Origin: Gyrodactylus bullatarudis
Lineage: Eukaryota; Platyhelminthes; Monogenea; Gyrodactylidea; Gyrodactylidae
Direction of reading: 5' to 3'
Length of the DNA: 64,000 nt
Assembly: GCA_012064415.1 (NCBI GenBank)
Contig: SSNU01000060.1
Span: 606,824 to 670,823 of the forward strand
The notes beneath the pieces were generated by a model, which did not search any database, was not told the DNA's origin, and saw nothing but the letters and a program-made list of their open reading frames with translations. Made by a program: the position numbers and the translations under genes. Positions 25,332 to 36,150 of this stretch are shown in pieces (the stretch's first letter is position 1; every line of letters starts with the position of its first letter).

Positions 25332-25942
25332 ATGAAGTCTCTATTGAAGCTAACTAGAGGATCTCAATGCTTTAAATTACCTGTCAGAAATGCAGGATGT
25401 AACTAAGTTTTTATTATATAAACCTTTAAGATTATCATATTGACTGGAAGCCAGGTCCCTATCCTGTAACTGAAGAAGAGAGGTTGGCTGCTGCTAAGAA
25501 ATATAATCTCATACCTGAGGACTATAAGCCCTATCCGAATGATGGCAATGCACCAGGCGACTATCCAATGCTTGAGCATATAAACTTAAAACATAGAGAT
25601 CCCTTTGACCACTACGATTATTATCCTCATAAAAGAGATTTTAATGAACCTCTACCCATGTTCTGGGAACTCTATTGGGAAACTGGTAGAGATGATCATC
25701 TTGTAGACGTGCACTTTGGAACACAATCTAGGTTGGTTTTGATTTTTAACCCTTAGGTTTTACAAGCTCATCAAAGCGTTGTTGCCGTTATTTACAGTTT
25801 TTGGTCTTTTTAAGATCAACGAAGAGAGAAAATATTTCGCTCCAATGGTAAGCAGAATCTATAATCTTTTAACTAGATGATTCGCGACATGCCTGGTGAT
25901 GGAAATGAGCATTACACATATCCTAAACTGGTTAAGCACTGA
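25332..25942 (+). CDS. NDUFB8: Complex I subunit NDUFB8 (ASHI)
   Basis: Exons 25332-25398, 25431-25731, 25757-25847 and 25877-25942 give 174 residues. The introns are 32, 25 and 29 bp, among the shortest in the window. The N-terminus is a basic presequence-like stretch (MKSLLKLTRGSQ). Then comes the family signature DWKPGPYPVTEEERLAAAKK, YNLIPEDYKPYPNDG, GDYPML and DPFDHYDYP-like text. A single membrane segment (LLPLFTVFGLF) follows in exon 3, and a short C-terminus ends KLVKH. NDUFB8 is an accessory subunit of the distal membrane arm of respiratory complex I. Length agrees with animal orthologues (about 175-190). It is divergent from Miro and convergent with NSA2. Confidence 0.93.
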
Positions 25943-26020
25943 TTAGAACAAGGGTTAATTTAGAAATATATCTATCAACTTCTCTTAAAAACATTTCGTC
26001 TTTTAATTAATGATATTTAT

Positions 26021-26870
26021 TTAAACAATTAGTACTGCATTAACACAACCTTCATTTTCAGGATTATTGGTTACTTGAGCGTATTTACCCCAGATAACCT
26101 TGCCCCCAGGTGTCACGAGACCCAGTTCGCTAACATTGACTTCAATAACAGTACCCTTCGTGATAACTCCTAATGATGTGTACATTTGAGAAGAAGGATT
26201 CTTTTTTACTCCAATTATAGGAAGGTAGAAAGTAGTTTTTAATTCGGGATGAGTGACGTTGGCTTTTTTAATACGTAAACCCATTGGACGAATAAATCGT
26301 TCGAGTTTAGGTGGTTTTCTGGTGAAATTATCTCCAACGAAGCACATTTTGGTCACGAGCCTCTTCCAAGCTTTCCTTTTAGATTTGCCTGTTTTGACTA
26401 CTTTGAAAGCTTCTGATTCAGGTATAGCCCGAACTTTAGGAAGGGGGACCTCCCATTTGCCAGCTTTATTAGCACGTTTTTGTTTGATAGAATTAGAAAG
26501 TATTTTTGAGTTGTTCTGTTCTTCTCTATCGATAAGATAAGTTGGTTTTTCTCCCAAGACATCTGACTCTGAAGCTTTCTGTTTAACATTTTGAGCTTCA
26601 TGCATTTTCAAAGTCTTTTTCATCTGAACCTTCTCTTTAAATCGTTCCTTATTGTATAGTTTAGCCTTTAGACCGCGAAGCTTTTTAGCCTTTTGGCTAC
26701 GCGTGTGTGGCTCACGAGCCTCCTTTTTACGTCTATTTTTAAAATGATATATTAACTAACTTTCTCTCAAAGTGATCAAGTCTGTAACCATGACGTTTTC
26801 TGTGAAGTTCGATATGCTCGTTTTGTGGCTAAAAAATTACGGATTCAGGTGAACATAAATAACATACCAT
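26021..26870 (-). CDS. NSA2: Ribosome biogenesis protein NSA2
   Basis: Exons 26868-26870 (ATG only), 26761-26828 and 26021-26732 encode 260 residues, the usual NSA2 length. Introns are 39 and 28 bp. The start [20 protein letters not shown] is diagnostic of NSA2/TINP1; a basic helical region ([20 protein letters not shown]) and a C-terminal S8e-like beta domain ([39 protein letters not shown]) follow. NSA2 acts in nucleolar and nuclear pre-60S particles during 27S rRNA processing. The initiator codon alone forms the coding part of exon 1. Its stop is 78 bp from that of NDUFB8. Confidence 0.95.
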
Positions 26871-27059
26871 TTTTAAAAATTTTGTATTTTCAAACAAATA
26901 ACGATAAACTGAAAAGTTGAGTGTATTAAAAGTTTTCACGTTATGCTTGATTTTAAAATTTAAAATTAAAAAAATAATTTAGAACATAAATTTTAGATTA
27001 ATAAACTATCAACTAAACTACTACTATAAATTATCATTATTTAAACAATTACTTGATTA

Positions 27060-27153
27060 TTATTCTTGAGTTTAGTAACTTAACTTTAGTAGTTCATTAA
27101 TTTGAAGTTTATATTTGCAAGTTACAACTGACAACTATGTTATTGTTTCAAGT
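27060..27153 (+). repeat. 94-bp direct duplication, left copy
   Basis: This segment (TATTCTTGAGTTTAGTAACT ... TTGTTTCAAGT) recurs apparently without change at 28453-28546, in the same orientation, 1.39 kb away. The pair brackets the exon at 27612-27999. It may be a recent segmental copy or remains of element termini. Confidence 0.85.
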
Positions 27154-27611
27154 CCCTATTATAATGACTTATTATTTTTTCTACGTTTACGGTTAAATTG
27201 CGGAATACATGAAAATTATATCCTATTCGTGTTTCTGTAATTAGTATCCAGTGGATATCCAATGGATATTATCAATTAAATGCAGTTTTCACGTAACTAC
27301 ATTGATCATTCAATTTTTGCAAGAAAGTTATGGGTTTATCAAATAAATAAAATTTTAATCTACTATGAAGAATTTAAATAATCATCATCATAGGAACTTT
27401 ATCCATTGGATAATATCCAATGATTCATGATTTCTATTTTTTCCAAAGCCAATTCTGATTGGTCATTAGTTTTGTCCAATAAAATGAGAATATCCTGATT
27501 TGGGCAAAAAATATTTAAGAACACCTTATATCACACTGAGGGTAGTAAAAATATTTGACATGACTTGAAATCACCGGCAAAAGATCAAAGAGTCATTATC
27601 AATATTTAGTT

Positions 27612-27999
27612 ATGTTAATTTTTATAATAATACTTCTACTAATTTTTCTTCAACTTTCCAATGAGCAAATGACTTTTACAATCCCATCAGATAATAATTG
27701 TCTTATAGATAAGAGGAACCAAATCGAATTTCAATGTTGGCCTCATCAACCTTTTATCAGTTTTGATGCCGACCATAATATGACGCATGGAATTATGTGG
27801 AACTATACACATAAAATGCTGAACTATTGCTGTCCAAATATAAAACTCCCAGATGAATGTTCCCAGTGGTCGTCGAATGAAATGGAAGCTCGTGAAAGGT
27901 TAAAACAGAATAACTCAATACTTATCAGCTATACAAAACTTAAGGATGAAGAGTTTCGTGTCAAAGGAATTAATTTCATCAATTTTATAAATTCACCTG
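27612..27999 (+). CDS. First exon of a receptor-like potassium channel (signal peptide and ectodomain)
   Basis: The exon starts with a strong signal peptide (MLIFIIILLLIFLQLS), then about 110 residues with a paired Cys (LNYCCPNIKL), several N-glycosylation sequons and NNSILISYTKLKDEEFR, ending INSPG at a GTGAGT donor in phase 1. The layout (GI.....CC, then a ligand-lobe strand, then a conserved SPG) recalls invertebrate proteins in which a glutamate-receptor-like binding lobe precedes a two-helix K+ channel pore; I know that family only from memory. The exon at 59840 starts in the matching phase and continues the sense (SPG then VILIKT). I therefore propose that both belong to one gene. Without splicing the frame ends 14 codons later. 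The signal peptide and secretion are firm; the family is tentative. Confidence 0.55.
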
Positions 28000-28452
28000 G
28001 TGAGTTTTTTATAGTTAAAATTTCTGCCAAACTTCCGTGAAATAATCTCAGATTGTATCAAAAATTAAGTTTTGTCTCAAATTTTGAGTACAAAAATTCA
28101 ATTACTTAGGTCTTAGTTAGCTTTTCGTGAAATAAATGGCAATACCATATGGTCTTCATCTATCTATTAGGGGATGATTAATTTTCATGAAAAATGCAAA
28201 AGGTAAGGTTCCTTCAACAGAATTTTCCATACTATAAGGAAGAAATTTAATTAAAATTTGACAGAAAATAATTATATCCCAAAAATCAATCTCAAAATGA
28301 CATGGAAAAACTGAGAAATTTCGAATCTTCCATAACTTATACTCAGAGAATTCAGTGATTATACTTAAGTTATTATTCCAATTGAAACTTGAAGCTATAT
28401 ATTTTTTCTCAAATTTGTTCTCGTAGCGTAAAATAATTGAAAAAAGTTACAG

Positions 28453-28546
28453 TTATTCTTGAGTTTAGTAACTTAACTTTAGTAGTTCATTAATTTGAAG
28501 TTTATATTTGCAAGTTACAACTGACAACTATGTTATTGTTTCAAGT
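28453..28546 (+). repeat. 94-bp direct duplication, right copy
   Basis: It matches 27060-27153 base for base as far as I can read. The flanking bases differ on both sides (CCCTATT after the left copy, AACATAT after this one), so the duplication borders are sharp. Confidence 0.85.
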
Positions 28547-29124
28547 AACATATTAGTAACATAAAATCTCAAAAAAAGACTCTAACGACCGATAGTTTTG
28601 ACGAAAAAACGAAAATCAGCGTATCACAATTTCAGTCTGTTTGATTTTTTATGTTGCGTCATATTTTAAGGTTGTCTTCTTTGGTTTTCTAGAATAATTT
28701 CAAAAAATACGGATTGTTTTTGAATTTTCATTTTTCTTAAACATTGAGTTGGAAAAATTTTCGATCCTAAAGTAAGAGAGTGACCAAAAGTTGTTTTTTA
28801 AGATTGTATAGCTCAATAAGAAAATCAAATATACTTGAATGTTGAGATTTTAAGAAACACCTTGTTATCATTTAATTTGGCTTATCTATAGAAAATTTTC
28901 CCCTCTTGTTTTCCAATAATTTTTCTGAATGAAAAAGAGACTAAGGGCTTCTTAACATTGATGAAATGAAAACGAATCCCTTGCGGTGAGTTTTCATGCT
29001 AAAAACAGGTGTACGATTTGTCCAAAAACCTCAGACAAAACAAAATTGTTCAAAATACAATGTTTTCCCATGTAAAGATCATGTTATTATTTGTGAAAAT
29101 TAGTTTTAAAATAAATTGAAATAA

Positions 29125-29276
29125 CCCTTTCGACGCCGAGAATATTTCTCAATAAAACTCAAATTTTGAGCTTCAATTCAAACTTTAATTGATCCAAAAA
29201 TCTGCCAAACTAATTGAGTTACAAAGGTTCGAAAATATTGAAAAATGGACATACATGTCCATTGGCACTGAAAGGG
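29125..29276. mobile_element. TTAA-type MITE, sister of the copy at 13073
   Basis: The ends CCCTTTCGACGCC and GGCACTGAAAGGG form an inverted pair, with ATAA before and TTAA after. It contains GGACATACATGTCC near the right end, the inverted counterpart of the palindrome in the 13073 copy. It is 152 bp, without ORF. Confidence 0.65.
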
Positions 29277-31248
29277 TTAAGACCTTATAAAACTAAAATA
29301 AGCCATTTAATACTGTATAAGGGTGTTAAATCTTTAAAACCGCTGAAATAAAATCGTTGTATAACATCATTGTCGAAAATTGTTGAACGTCAATAATCTT
29401 TGTCAAGGAAAAAGAAATGTTTGAGTTTGTGCCAAACAAGAGAGATCTAAAGATTATTTAAAAGAATTTAAATGTATTGGTTTAAAAATTAAATGTTCAA
29501 GACTACTCAAGAAATTTACAAAATGCTATTAGACTGGGAATAATTGGTTTTTTAAATATAGGGGCTTCTTTTATATTTAACTCATATTTTTAAATCAAGT
29601 TTAAAAAGGATTTGAAATTATTTTAACCGCATCGGCTATGCAAAGCTTTGATAGTCTTTAGTAATGGTTTAAACTCTCTTTGGAACAGGAAGAAATTTGC
29701 ATTTAAATTATTTGTATCAAAATTATTTTTTCAAGACATTGGCGATCTTGAAAGATTTAGCAGATAGAATTCAAGCGATTACATATTCGAATTCTACAGG
29801 GATGATTAATTGGTCCTCTTACTTTTTATCTATGACTTTGAAAAAAGTTTTAAACATTTTTGATTTAGTATAGCCCTAGTTTGACGAATGATAGAGCCAA
29901 GATCTTTGCGTATTCCCTATCAAATGGGTGGTTCACGAAGTATTTTCTGAGATTGAAATGGGTAATAATGAGTCGCTAAAATAAATTGTGATAGAAATAA
30001 TAATAAGGGCTTTAGGAGTTAAGTCAGCGATGGAATTTCTCAAAATAGAAAAAAAACTTTCTGATAGAGAAAAAATTTGATAAACCTAACTACTGTACTG
30101 TAATTTTAAATGATTCAAATTTATAGAAGAATCCAAGAAGAGTGATAAATAATAAAAAAATTCTTCTACTTGAAAATGTTATTCATCTTCTAAACAAACT
30201 CTTCAGGAAAACCCATAAAATTTGCAATTTGAATTTAGATTGAGATGGAAATATCATAGTAAGTATCGTAAAGATTTCATCTCTTTTGCCAATTAGAAAC
30301 CAGAACTTGATTTGTAACTACGCTGGAACTTAGCAAATGCATATTTTTGGATTATTAGTTTGTGAATGAAATTTATGTTTAATAAACACTATTGTTTATC
30401 AGGGATATTTTTAAAAATTTGTGAAACTTTTAAGGTAGTTCTTGTAATGTGTAGCACTTGTAGGTTCTGAATAAGTTTTAATGATTCTCCTATCTATCTT
30501 AAATGTCAATTGAAAGCCAAAAAGCAATAATTTTTCGAATTTTTGAAAGCCATAAATAAACCATCTTGGAAGCTGTTTAGATGTACAAGCCAACCGTGAA
30601 GTTCAAATGTAGTTTCTTGAATTATTTTATTGTATAGATATCATCTATTGGAAAAGGTTTAATCTAAGACAAAATTTACTCTGGTTTTAGAGCCAAAAAA
30701 TACCAACTTTAACCTCTATTAAATAATAAGGTGGTTATAAAAAATTCAGATTCGAAATCAGCGTAATCAGTTTAATAAGGTTACAAATTTTCTGATTTGT
30801 GTGATGAAAAAGAAATAATTTGGTTCATAAAGAATTGACGTTGAAGGGGGATCCACAGAATTCATCTTTTTGACTGTCCCCATTATAACTGAAAACTCAG
30901 ATTAATTTTGATGGATAAAAAATCTTGTTTAAAAGTAAAACTACTTAAGTCTACATTCAAAGACAAGAGCTTAGAATCTCTTTTCACTGTCAGTAAAACA
31001 TAAAATTATACCGAAATACAGTATAGTAGAATTTAAGTAATGTCAATTACTCTCGAATATAAAGAAAAATCATTTTCAAAAATTTTGACCGGAACTTAAT
31101 GGATTATGCCTCTAAGAATTATTTTTTCGGAGTCATTGGGTTAGCAGAAAATAATCAATAAAATTTTATAAAATCTGCCTGAAAGAGAACACCTTGATAA
31201 GAAAAGCAGATCTCTAACAATGTAATAGTGTAGGACCCATACTTACAA

Positions 31249-31626
31249 TTATTTCGTTCTAGGTGCTTAGGTAATATATCCCACAATTTCGTCTTATTTG
31301 GTAATGGATTAGGCCCATGTCGCTGAATGTTACAGGTCTCAGAGCATTTAGAAATAATCCAAGTATACATCTTAAGTAGACATACACGCACGTTTCGACC
31401 ACTTTTGAACTCGTTGGTATGCCACAACCTGGGATTTGAACCTAGGACCTCTCGCATTGTAGTCCAATGCTCAATCCACTATCTACCAAAGATACTTGGA
31501 TTATTTCTAAATGCTCTTAAGGTCTCTTTCATACTAGTCACGGTGGCATATCAGCACATTCAGCACCATTGGCTAATTCATTACCAAATAAGACGATATA
31601 TCACCTAATTACCTAGAACGAAATAA
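31249..31626. mobile_element. Inverted-repeat element carrying a tRNA-like segment
   Basis: Long imperfect terminal inverted repeats (about 110 bp; outer motif TTATTTCGTTCTAGGT, inner motif AGCATTTAGAAATAATCCAA) enclose a centre of about 130 bp. That centre holds a minus-strand tRNA-like sequence with its pol III promoter boxes. The arms differ by small indels. No target duplication is obvious. The combination of DNA-transposon-like ends with a tRNA-derived core is unusual. Confidence 0.6.
31419..31492 (-). other. tRNA-like sequence (probably not a functional tRNA)
   Basis: The minus strand has an A-box-like TAGATAGTGGATTGAGC, a perfect 5-bp anticodon stem (GCATT/AATGC) around the 7-nt loop GGACTAC, and a consensus B box GGTTCAAATCC. 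The loop lacks the invariant U33, and the acceptor ends do not pair. It therefore looks like a tRNA-derived pol III promoter rather than a working tRNA gene. Confidence 0.55.
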
Positions 31627-32456
31627 ATGTAGACAAGTTCTCTGATCATTAATCTTTCGGCCAGTTCACTACTACCTCAATTTTTGAATTGCTACAAATC
31701 GCATCATTTAAATCAAGGTTTTCAAACCAGATTACATTCGATACAGACATGAGAAAATATTTAAAATTTTTAAAGATAAGTTCTCAGAATAAATTATTGT
31801 CCTTTTCAAGAATTTTTTTTCATTAAAAAATGTAATTATAGTAATTTTGAAAATTTCATTTCTTAGAGACGTATACATGAGATATATACATTTTTTTCCG
31901 ATAAGAGAATATGTATTCGTATCTACATACATTTTTCTCTGTTTTAGCTATGGGGTGGATCAGAAGGCCCTGAGAAAGATGTAGTGGAATAGTGAAAGTA
32001 ATTCTGTTACTTAGTTTATAGATTTACTAAGGCATTTTGTTGTTTAGAACGGAAGTTTATCAAAAGTAAAAAGTACAACTTAAATGTTGCAAGAAAACTA
32101 TAAAAGAGAAATTGGGGAAAACCTTTAAATTTCTTTGAAAACTTTTAGACTTTGAGTTAAAACTATTGCAAACATAAAAAAATTCGAAAATCCTCTCCAG
32201 ATACCTAGACTAACTCTTCAAAAAATTAAGCCTCTAATAAACCTCAATAGACCTACTACAAAGTACAATGAATGGAGGTGTAAATCTATACTCCTCAAAC
32301 ACGGTTTTCACCTGTACTAGGATCCTCTATAGAATTTTTCAAATTTAATTTTGGTTCACAACTATAATGAGTTCAACATTAGGTTTTGTGAAAAGTTCTC
32401 GGAGAATTTTTCAACATTTGATTTTGAATCTGTTTTTAAAGCAATAAATATAAAGC

Positions 32457-33260
32457 TAGTTGACATGAAGAAGAGAATTTACTATTTTTACAAAAAATCC
32501 GATATTTTTTTCTGGATTCACATAGAAAAATAATTTTTTGGATTCTAAAACGAAATGAGCTAATAAGATGTGGATATTCGAAAAAAATTCAATCTGACCA
32601 AAACTAGGCCGTTTTTTTGAATTTCAAAAATGCACCAAATTTTCACTTTTTCAACTTTCGAACCGAAAATTTTTATCGATTTCGATTATTCGAAGCAGTT
32701 AACCCTCGCTCTGGATATTCAATTGTGCTTATGAGAGTTTCAATACAAATGGGGGTGTATAGACCCCCATATCCAGAGCGAGGGTTAAGTGATGATATTA
32801 GGGATCAACATTAGACAAAGAACTCGAATTGGGCCGTGAAGGAAGAAAGGATTCTACTGTTTTTCAAGAAAAAGTTAAACTTTTAAATTTTTGATCATTC
32901 TCCATCATGATAATCGATAAATTCAAATTTTTTCGATTTACCACAGTAATGATGAACTTCTACAGGTGAATTCGAATTCTTTGTCTAATGTTGATCCCAA
33001 ATATCATCACTTAACTGCTTCGAATCATCGAAATCGATAAATATTTTGGTTTCAAAAGTTGAAAAAGTGGAAATTTGGTGCATTTTCGAAATTCGAAAAA
33101 TTGGTCTAATTTTGGTCAGATTGAATTTTTTTCGAATATCCACATCTTATTAGCTCATTCCAAAATTAGAATTCAAAAAATTATTTTTTTCTGATAATCC
33201 GGAGAAAATACCGAATCTTATGTAAAAATAGTAAATTCTCATCTTCATGTCAACTAGGTT
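32457..33260. repeat. Foldback repeat family B, complete copy
   Basis: The outer ends are TAGTTGACATGAAGAAGAGA and TTCTCATCTTCATGTCAACT, inverted to each other. The arms of roughly 300 bp share GAGCTAATAAGATGTGGATATT and its complement. It is the best-preserved copy of the family. An 81-bp TTAA element is inserted in the left arm at 32704. Confidence 0.75.
32704..32784. mobile_element. 81-bp TTAA MITE with perfect 16-bp inverted repeats
   Basis: CCCTCGCTCTGGATAT and its exact inverse bound the unit, flanked by TTAA on both sides (32700-32703 and 32785-32788). The centre has a second hairpin (GGGGGTGTATAGACCCCC). Sister copies of the host repeat at about 12838 and 33005 carry CACTTAACTGCTTCGAA without an insert, so the empty site and the TTAA duplication are directly visible. 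It is the most GC-rich short segment of the region. Confidence 0.9.
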
Positions 33261-35599
33261 TAAACATAAAGATTCAGGAAACACTGTAGAATTCATTTAT
33301 ATCTTATTATTACTGGAGTCTATACTCATAAGGAAGATTGGAGAACGAACGAATATATATATCTGTTATTTATATCTGATAATCTGTTTAGTTTTAAAAT
33401 ATACGTGATATAGACATGAATTTTCACAGAGAGGCACAAATTTGGGCCATTATTTACTTTAACTATAGCATCGGCCATACTGCATCAGATGCCTTCAAAT
33501 TGATGGAAATAATAATTTGGACAAAGAAATCGAAACTATTGCGAAATCAGTAGTTCAACTACACGCTAACCTATAAAGAGAGAGATTAGGATGATCCATT
33601 TACGATTTGAAAAACATCTTTGATAGTGGAAAGTTGAATAGATGAAAAATTAACCAACTGACCTCTTTCTCAAAGTTTAGCCAATTAGAAAGCTTAAATA
33701 ATACCATTAATGAATTTTTGATGATACACTAATATTCCTAGGAAATGTATTATCCGAAAAATAATCGATCGAAATATTTCTACATGATTACTCATGAGTA
33801 CGACCCTTAATTTTCAAAAATATTTTTAGAACCTCATGTGTTCTTAAGCGTTAAATAAGGCTTGAACTTCACAATAAAATAATAAAAATTTGTATTTTGG
33901 CTAATATCACTATACTCTTGCTTCTAAACCTTTTTTTCCATTAATCTAGCTCCATTAATAACAGAAATGTATAGAACTAACTGTATCACTTATTAAGCAA
34001 CAATAATTGATTGTGAAGTAATGAAAATTTTCCAGAACATTTTTTGAGAACCCACTCATCATGGAGATCAAAGAAAAAAAAGGAATTTTTGAATGAGTTC
34101 TTGAAGTGATTTCATCAGATAAAATTTTAGCAATTTCGGGCTCAAAAGAGGGTCATTTCTAAGGCAAAACCTAATTTAAAGGTTGTTCTCTGGAAAATGC
34201 ATATTCTTTAACAGTGTATTTTCAAATAAATTTCAAGTTTTGGGTTTCATTGAGCTTTCATGGCTGAATTAAATCACTCTGAAATTTGAGTCGAATTTCA
34301 GCATACTCTGTAGTAGGGGGAGTCAAAAACTATTTTTTGAACAATATTTCGGCTGCAATGCCATTTATAAAATTTTAATTCCAATTTTTTTATACTTTGA
34401 TACCTTAAAATCCCATTTTTCCCAACAACTTTAACGTATCCAGAAATAATCGGAATTTTTCACTAGAATATGCAGTGCTGATTAAAAAATACCTCACAAA
34501 CTTATTTCTATTTGAAAATACATTCAAATGGCTCAAAGGTTACATTTTAATCTATTGAATTCAATGAAAATTGTTGGAGCTAATTCAAAAACCGACATTT
34601 TCAATCATAATTTAAAATACATGTTTTTTACATTGAAAAATTCTTTTTAAAATGAGCTCTGCACATCCGGATGTTAAAAAATTTACCTCTCTTTACTCTG
34701 CAGCACATATATTCATACATTGATGATGATTAGAATGACAAAATATGGGCTCAAAGAGAGGGCAAATCAAAATCTCCAGTTGAATCTTTGTGGTAGTCCA
34801 GATCTATATCTTTTACGTCCACCTATGCAATATTGGATAACTTCTCAACAATTATGAGCTTTTGAAAAAAATCTCAACTTTAAATAAGCTGCAAGGATAA
34901 CAGTGAAAGAAAAAATATCATCTTAAGGTGCTGCTGCTCTCAAATTAATGATCTTTGTACTGGTCCAAGATCTCTCGAAATTTTTTGTACAACTTTTGAT
35001 CACTAATAATTTCAATTCAAAATTCGAATAAGAGGAATATACGAATTTGAAATTTTTTTTCAATAGTTTGCCTTCAGAATATCTCCATTCACGAGCTCAT
35101 GAAGAAATTTTTTTTAATATTCTAACAGTCGAATTTCCACTACTAATAAGTACTAATTACTACTTATAAGTAGTAATTTGTATGAGTAGAAATGGTCGTG
35201 AAATTTAGTTTTAAAAAGCTTTTTTTATTCAGCTGTAGTAATTCTTTCCAAATTACATCCGAAAAATAAATTATTCAATGTAATTGAAACAAAAAAACTA
35301 CCCAAGCATAAGAAATCAAGTAATCCTTCGTGGTAATCCATTGAGAAATTTCAAAAAGAAAAAATAACTTGGAAAGAAATCATTCACAAAATTTCTAATT
35401 AATATATCCCAAGAGAATCATTATAAAGAATGAAAAGATAGATTAAATATCACACTTTTTACCTAGGTAATTTTTCAGTAAGATTGTGTTAGATTGATAC
35501 ACTTTTTGTTTTCGGATCGGTTTTCACACTGATATTGAATTCGTTGTTGAACAAAAACAAATTTTTAAGAATAATAGAACCTCTGACTGAAAGTGAGAA

Positions 35600-36150
35600 T
35601 TTACTATTTTCAAATAACCTCAATATTTTCTCTGGAATTTCAGAGAATTTTTTGAGAAGAGCCCATGAATAATTGGAATATAAAGAAATTCAATCTGGCC
35701 TTAATTATAATTTATAAATTATACTATGATTTTGAGGAATGCGCCAAATTCTCCACTTTTTTAACGATTTCAAAGAATCTGAAATTGACCATAGGTGCTT
35801 AGAGAAACTTGCCATACCCGAGAAAAAAGTTAAACTTCTTAAAATTCATTTTCCCTCGAGATAATCAAAAAACTCTGATGGTTTTATTTCCCACATTAAT
35901 GACGAATTTGAACTTTCTGTCTAATCTTCATCTCAAATATCAGCCAAAATTGTTTCAAATCTTCAATATCGATAAAAATTTTGGGTTAAAAGGTTAAAAA
36001 TGTGAAAGATTGGGGTACTTTCAATGTTACGAAATGGGCTAATTTTTGTCAGATTAAACATTTCTCTGAAGGTTTTTTTTTTAACTTGACATCTTATTGA
36101 CTGATTTCCTAATGGGATATTTAGAAATATTAAATTCTCGTCTTCTACAG
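35600..36150. repeat. Foldback repeat family B, diverged copy
   Basis: Fragments such as CAATCTGGCC, ATAATCAAAAAACTC, the CACATTAATGACGAATTTG string and TTGATCTTATTG-like arms match family B in order, with many changes. The termini are lost. The 62-codon plus frame inside is a chance frame. Confidence 0.45.

Noticed and set aside
26253..26540. 95-codon plus frame
   Set aside because: Antisense shadow of the NSA2 coding exon.
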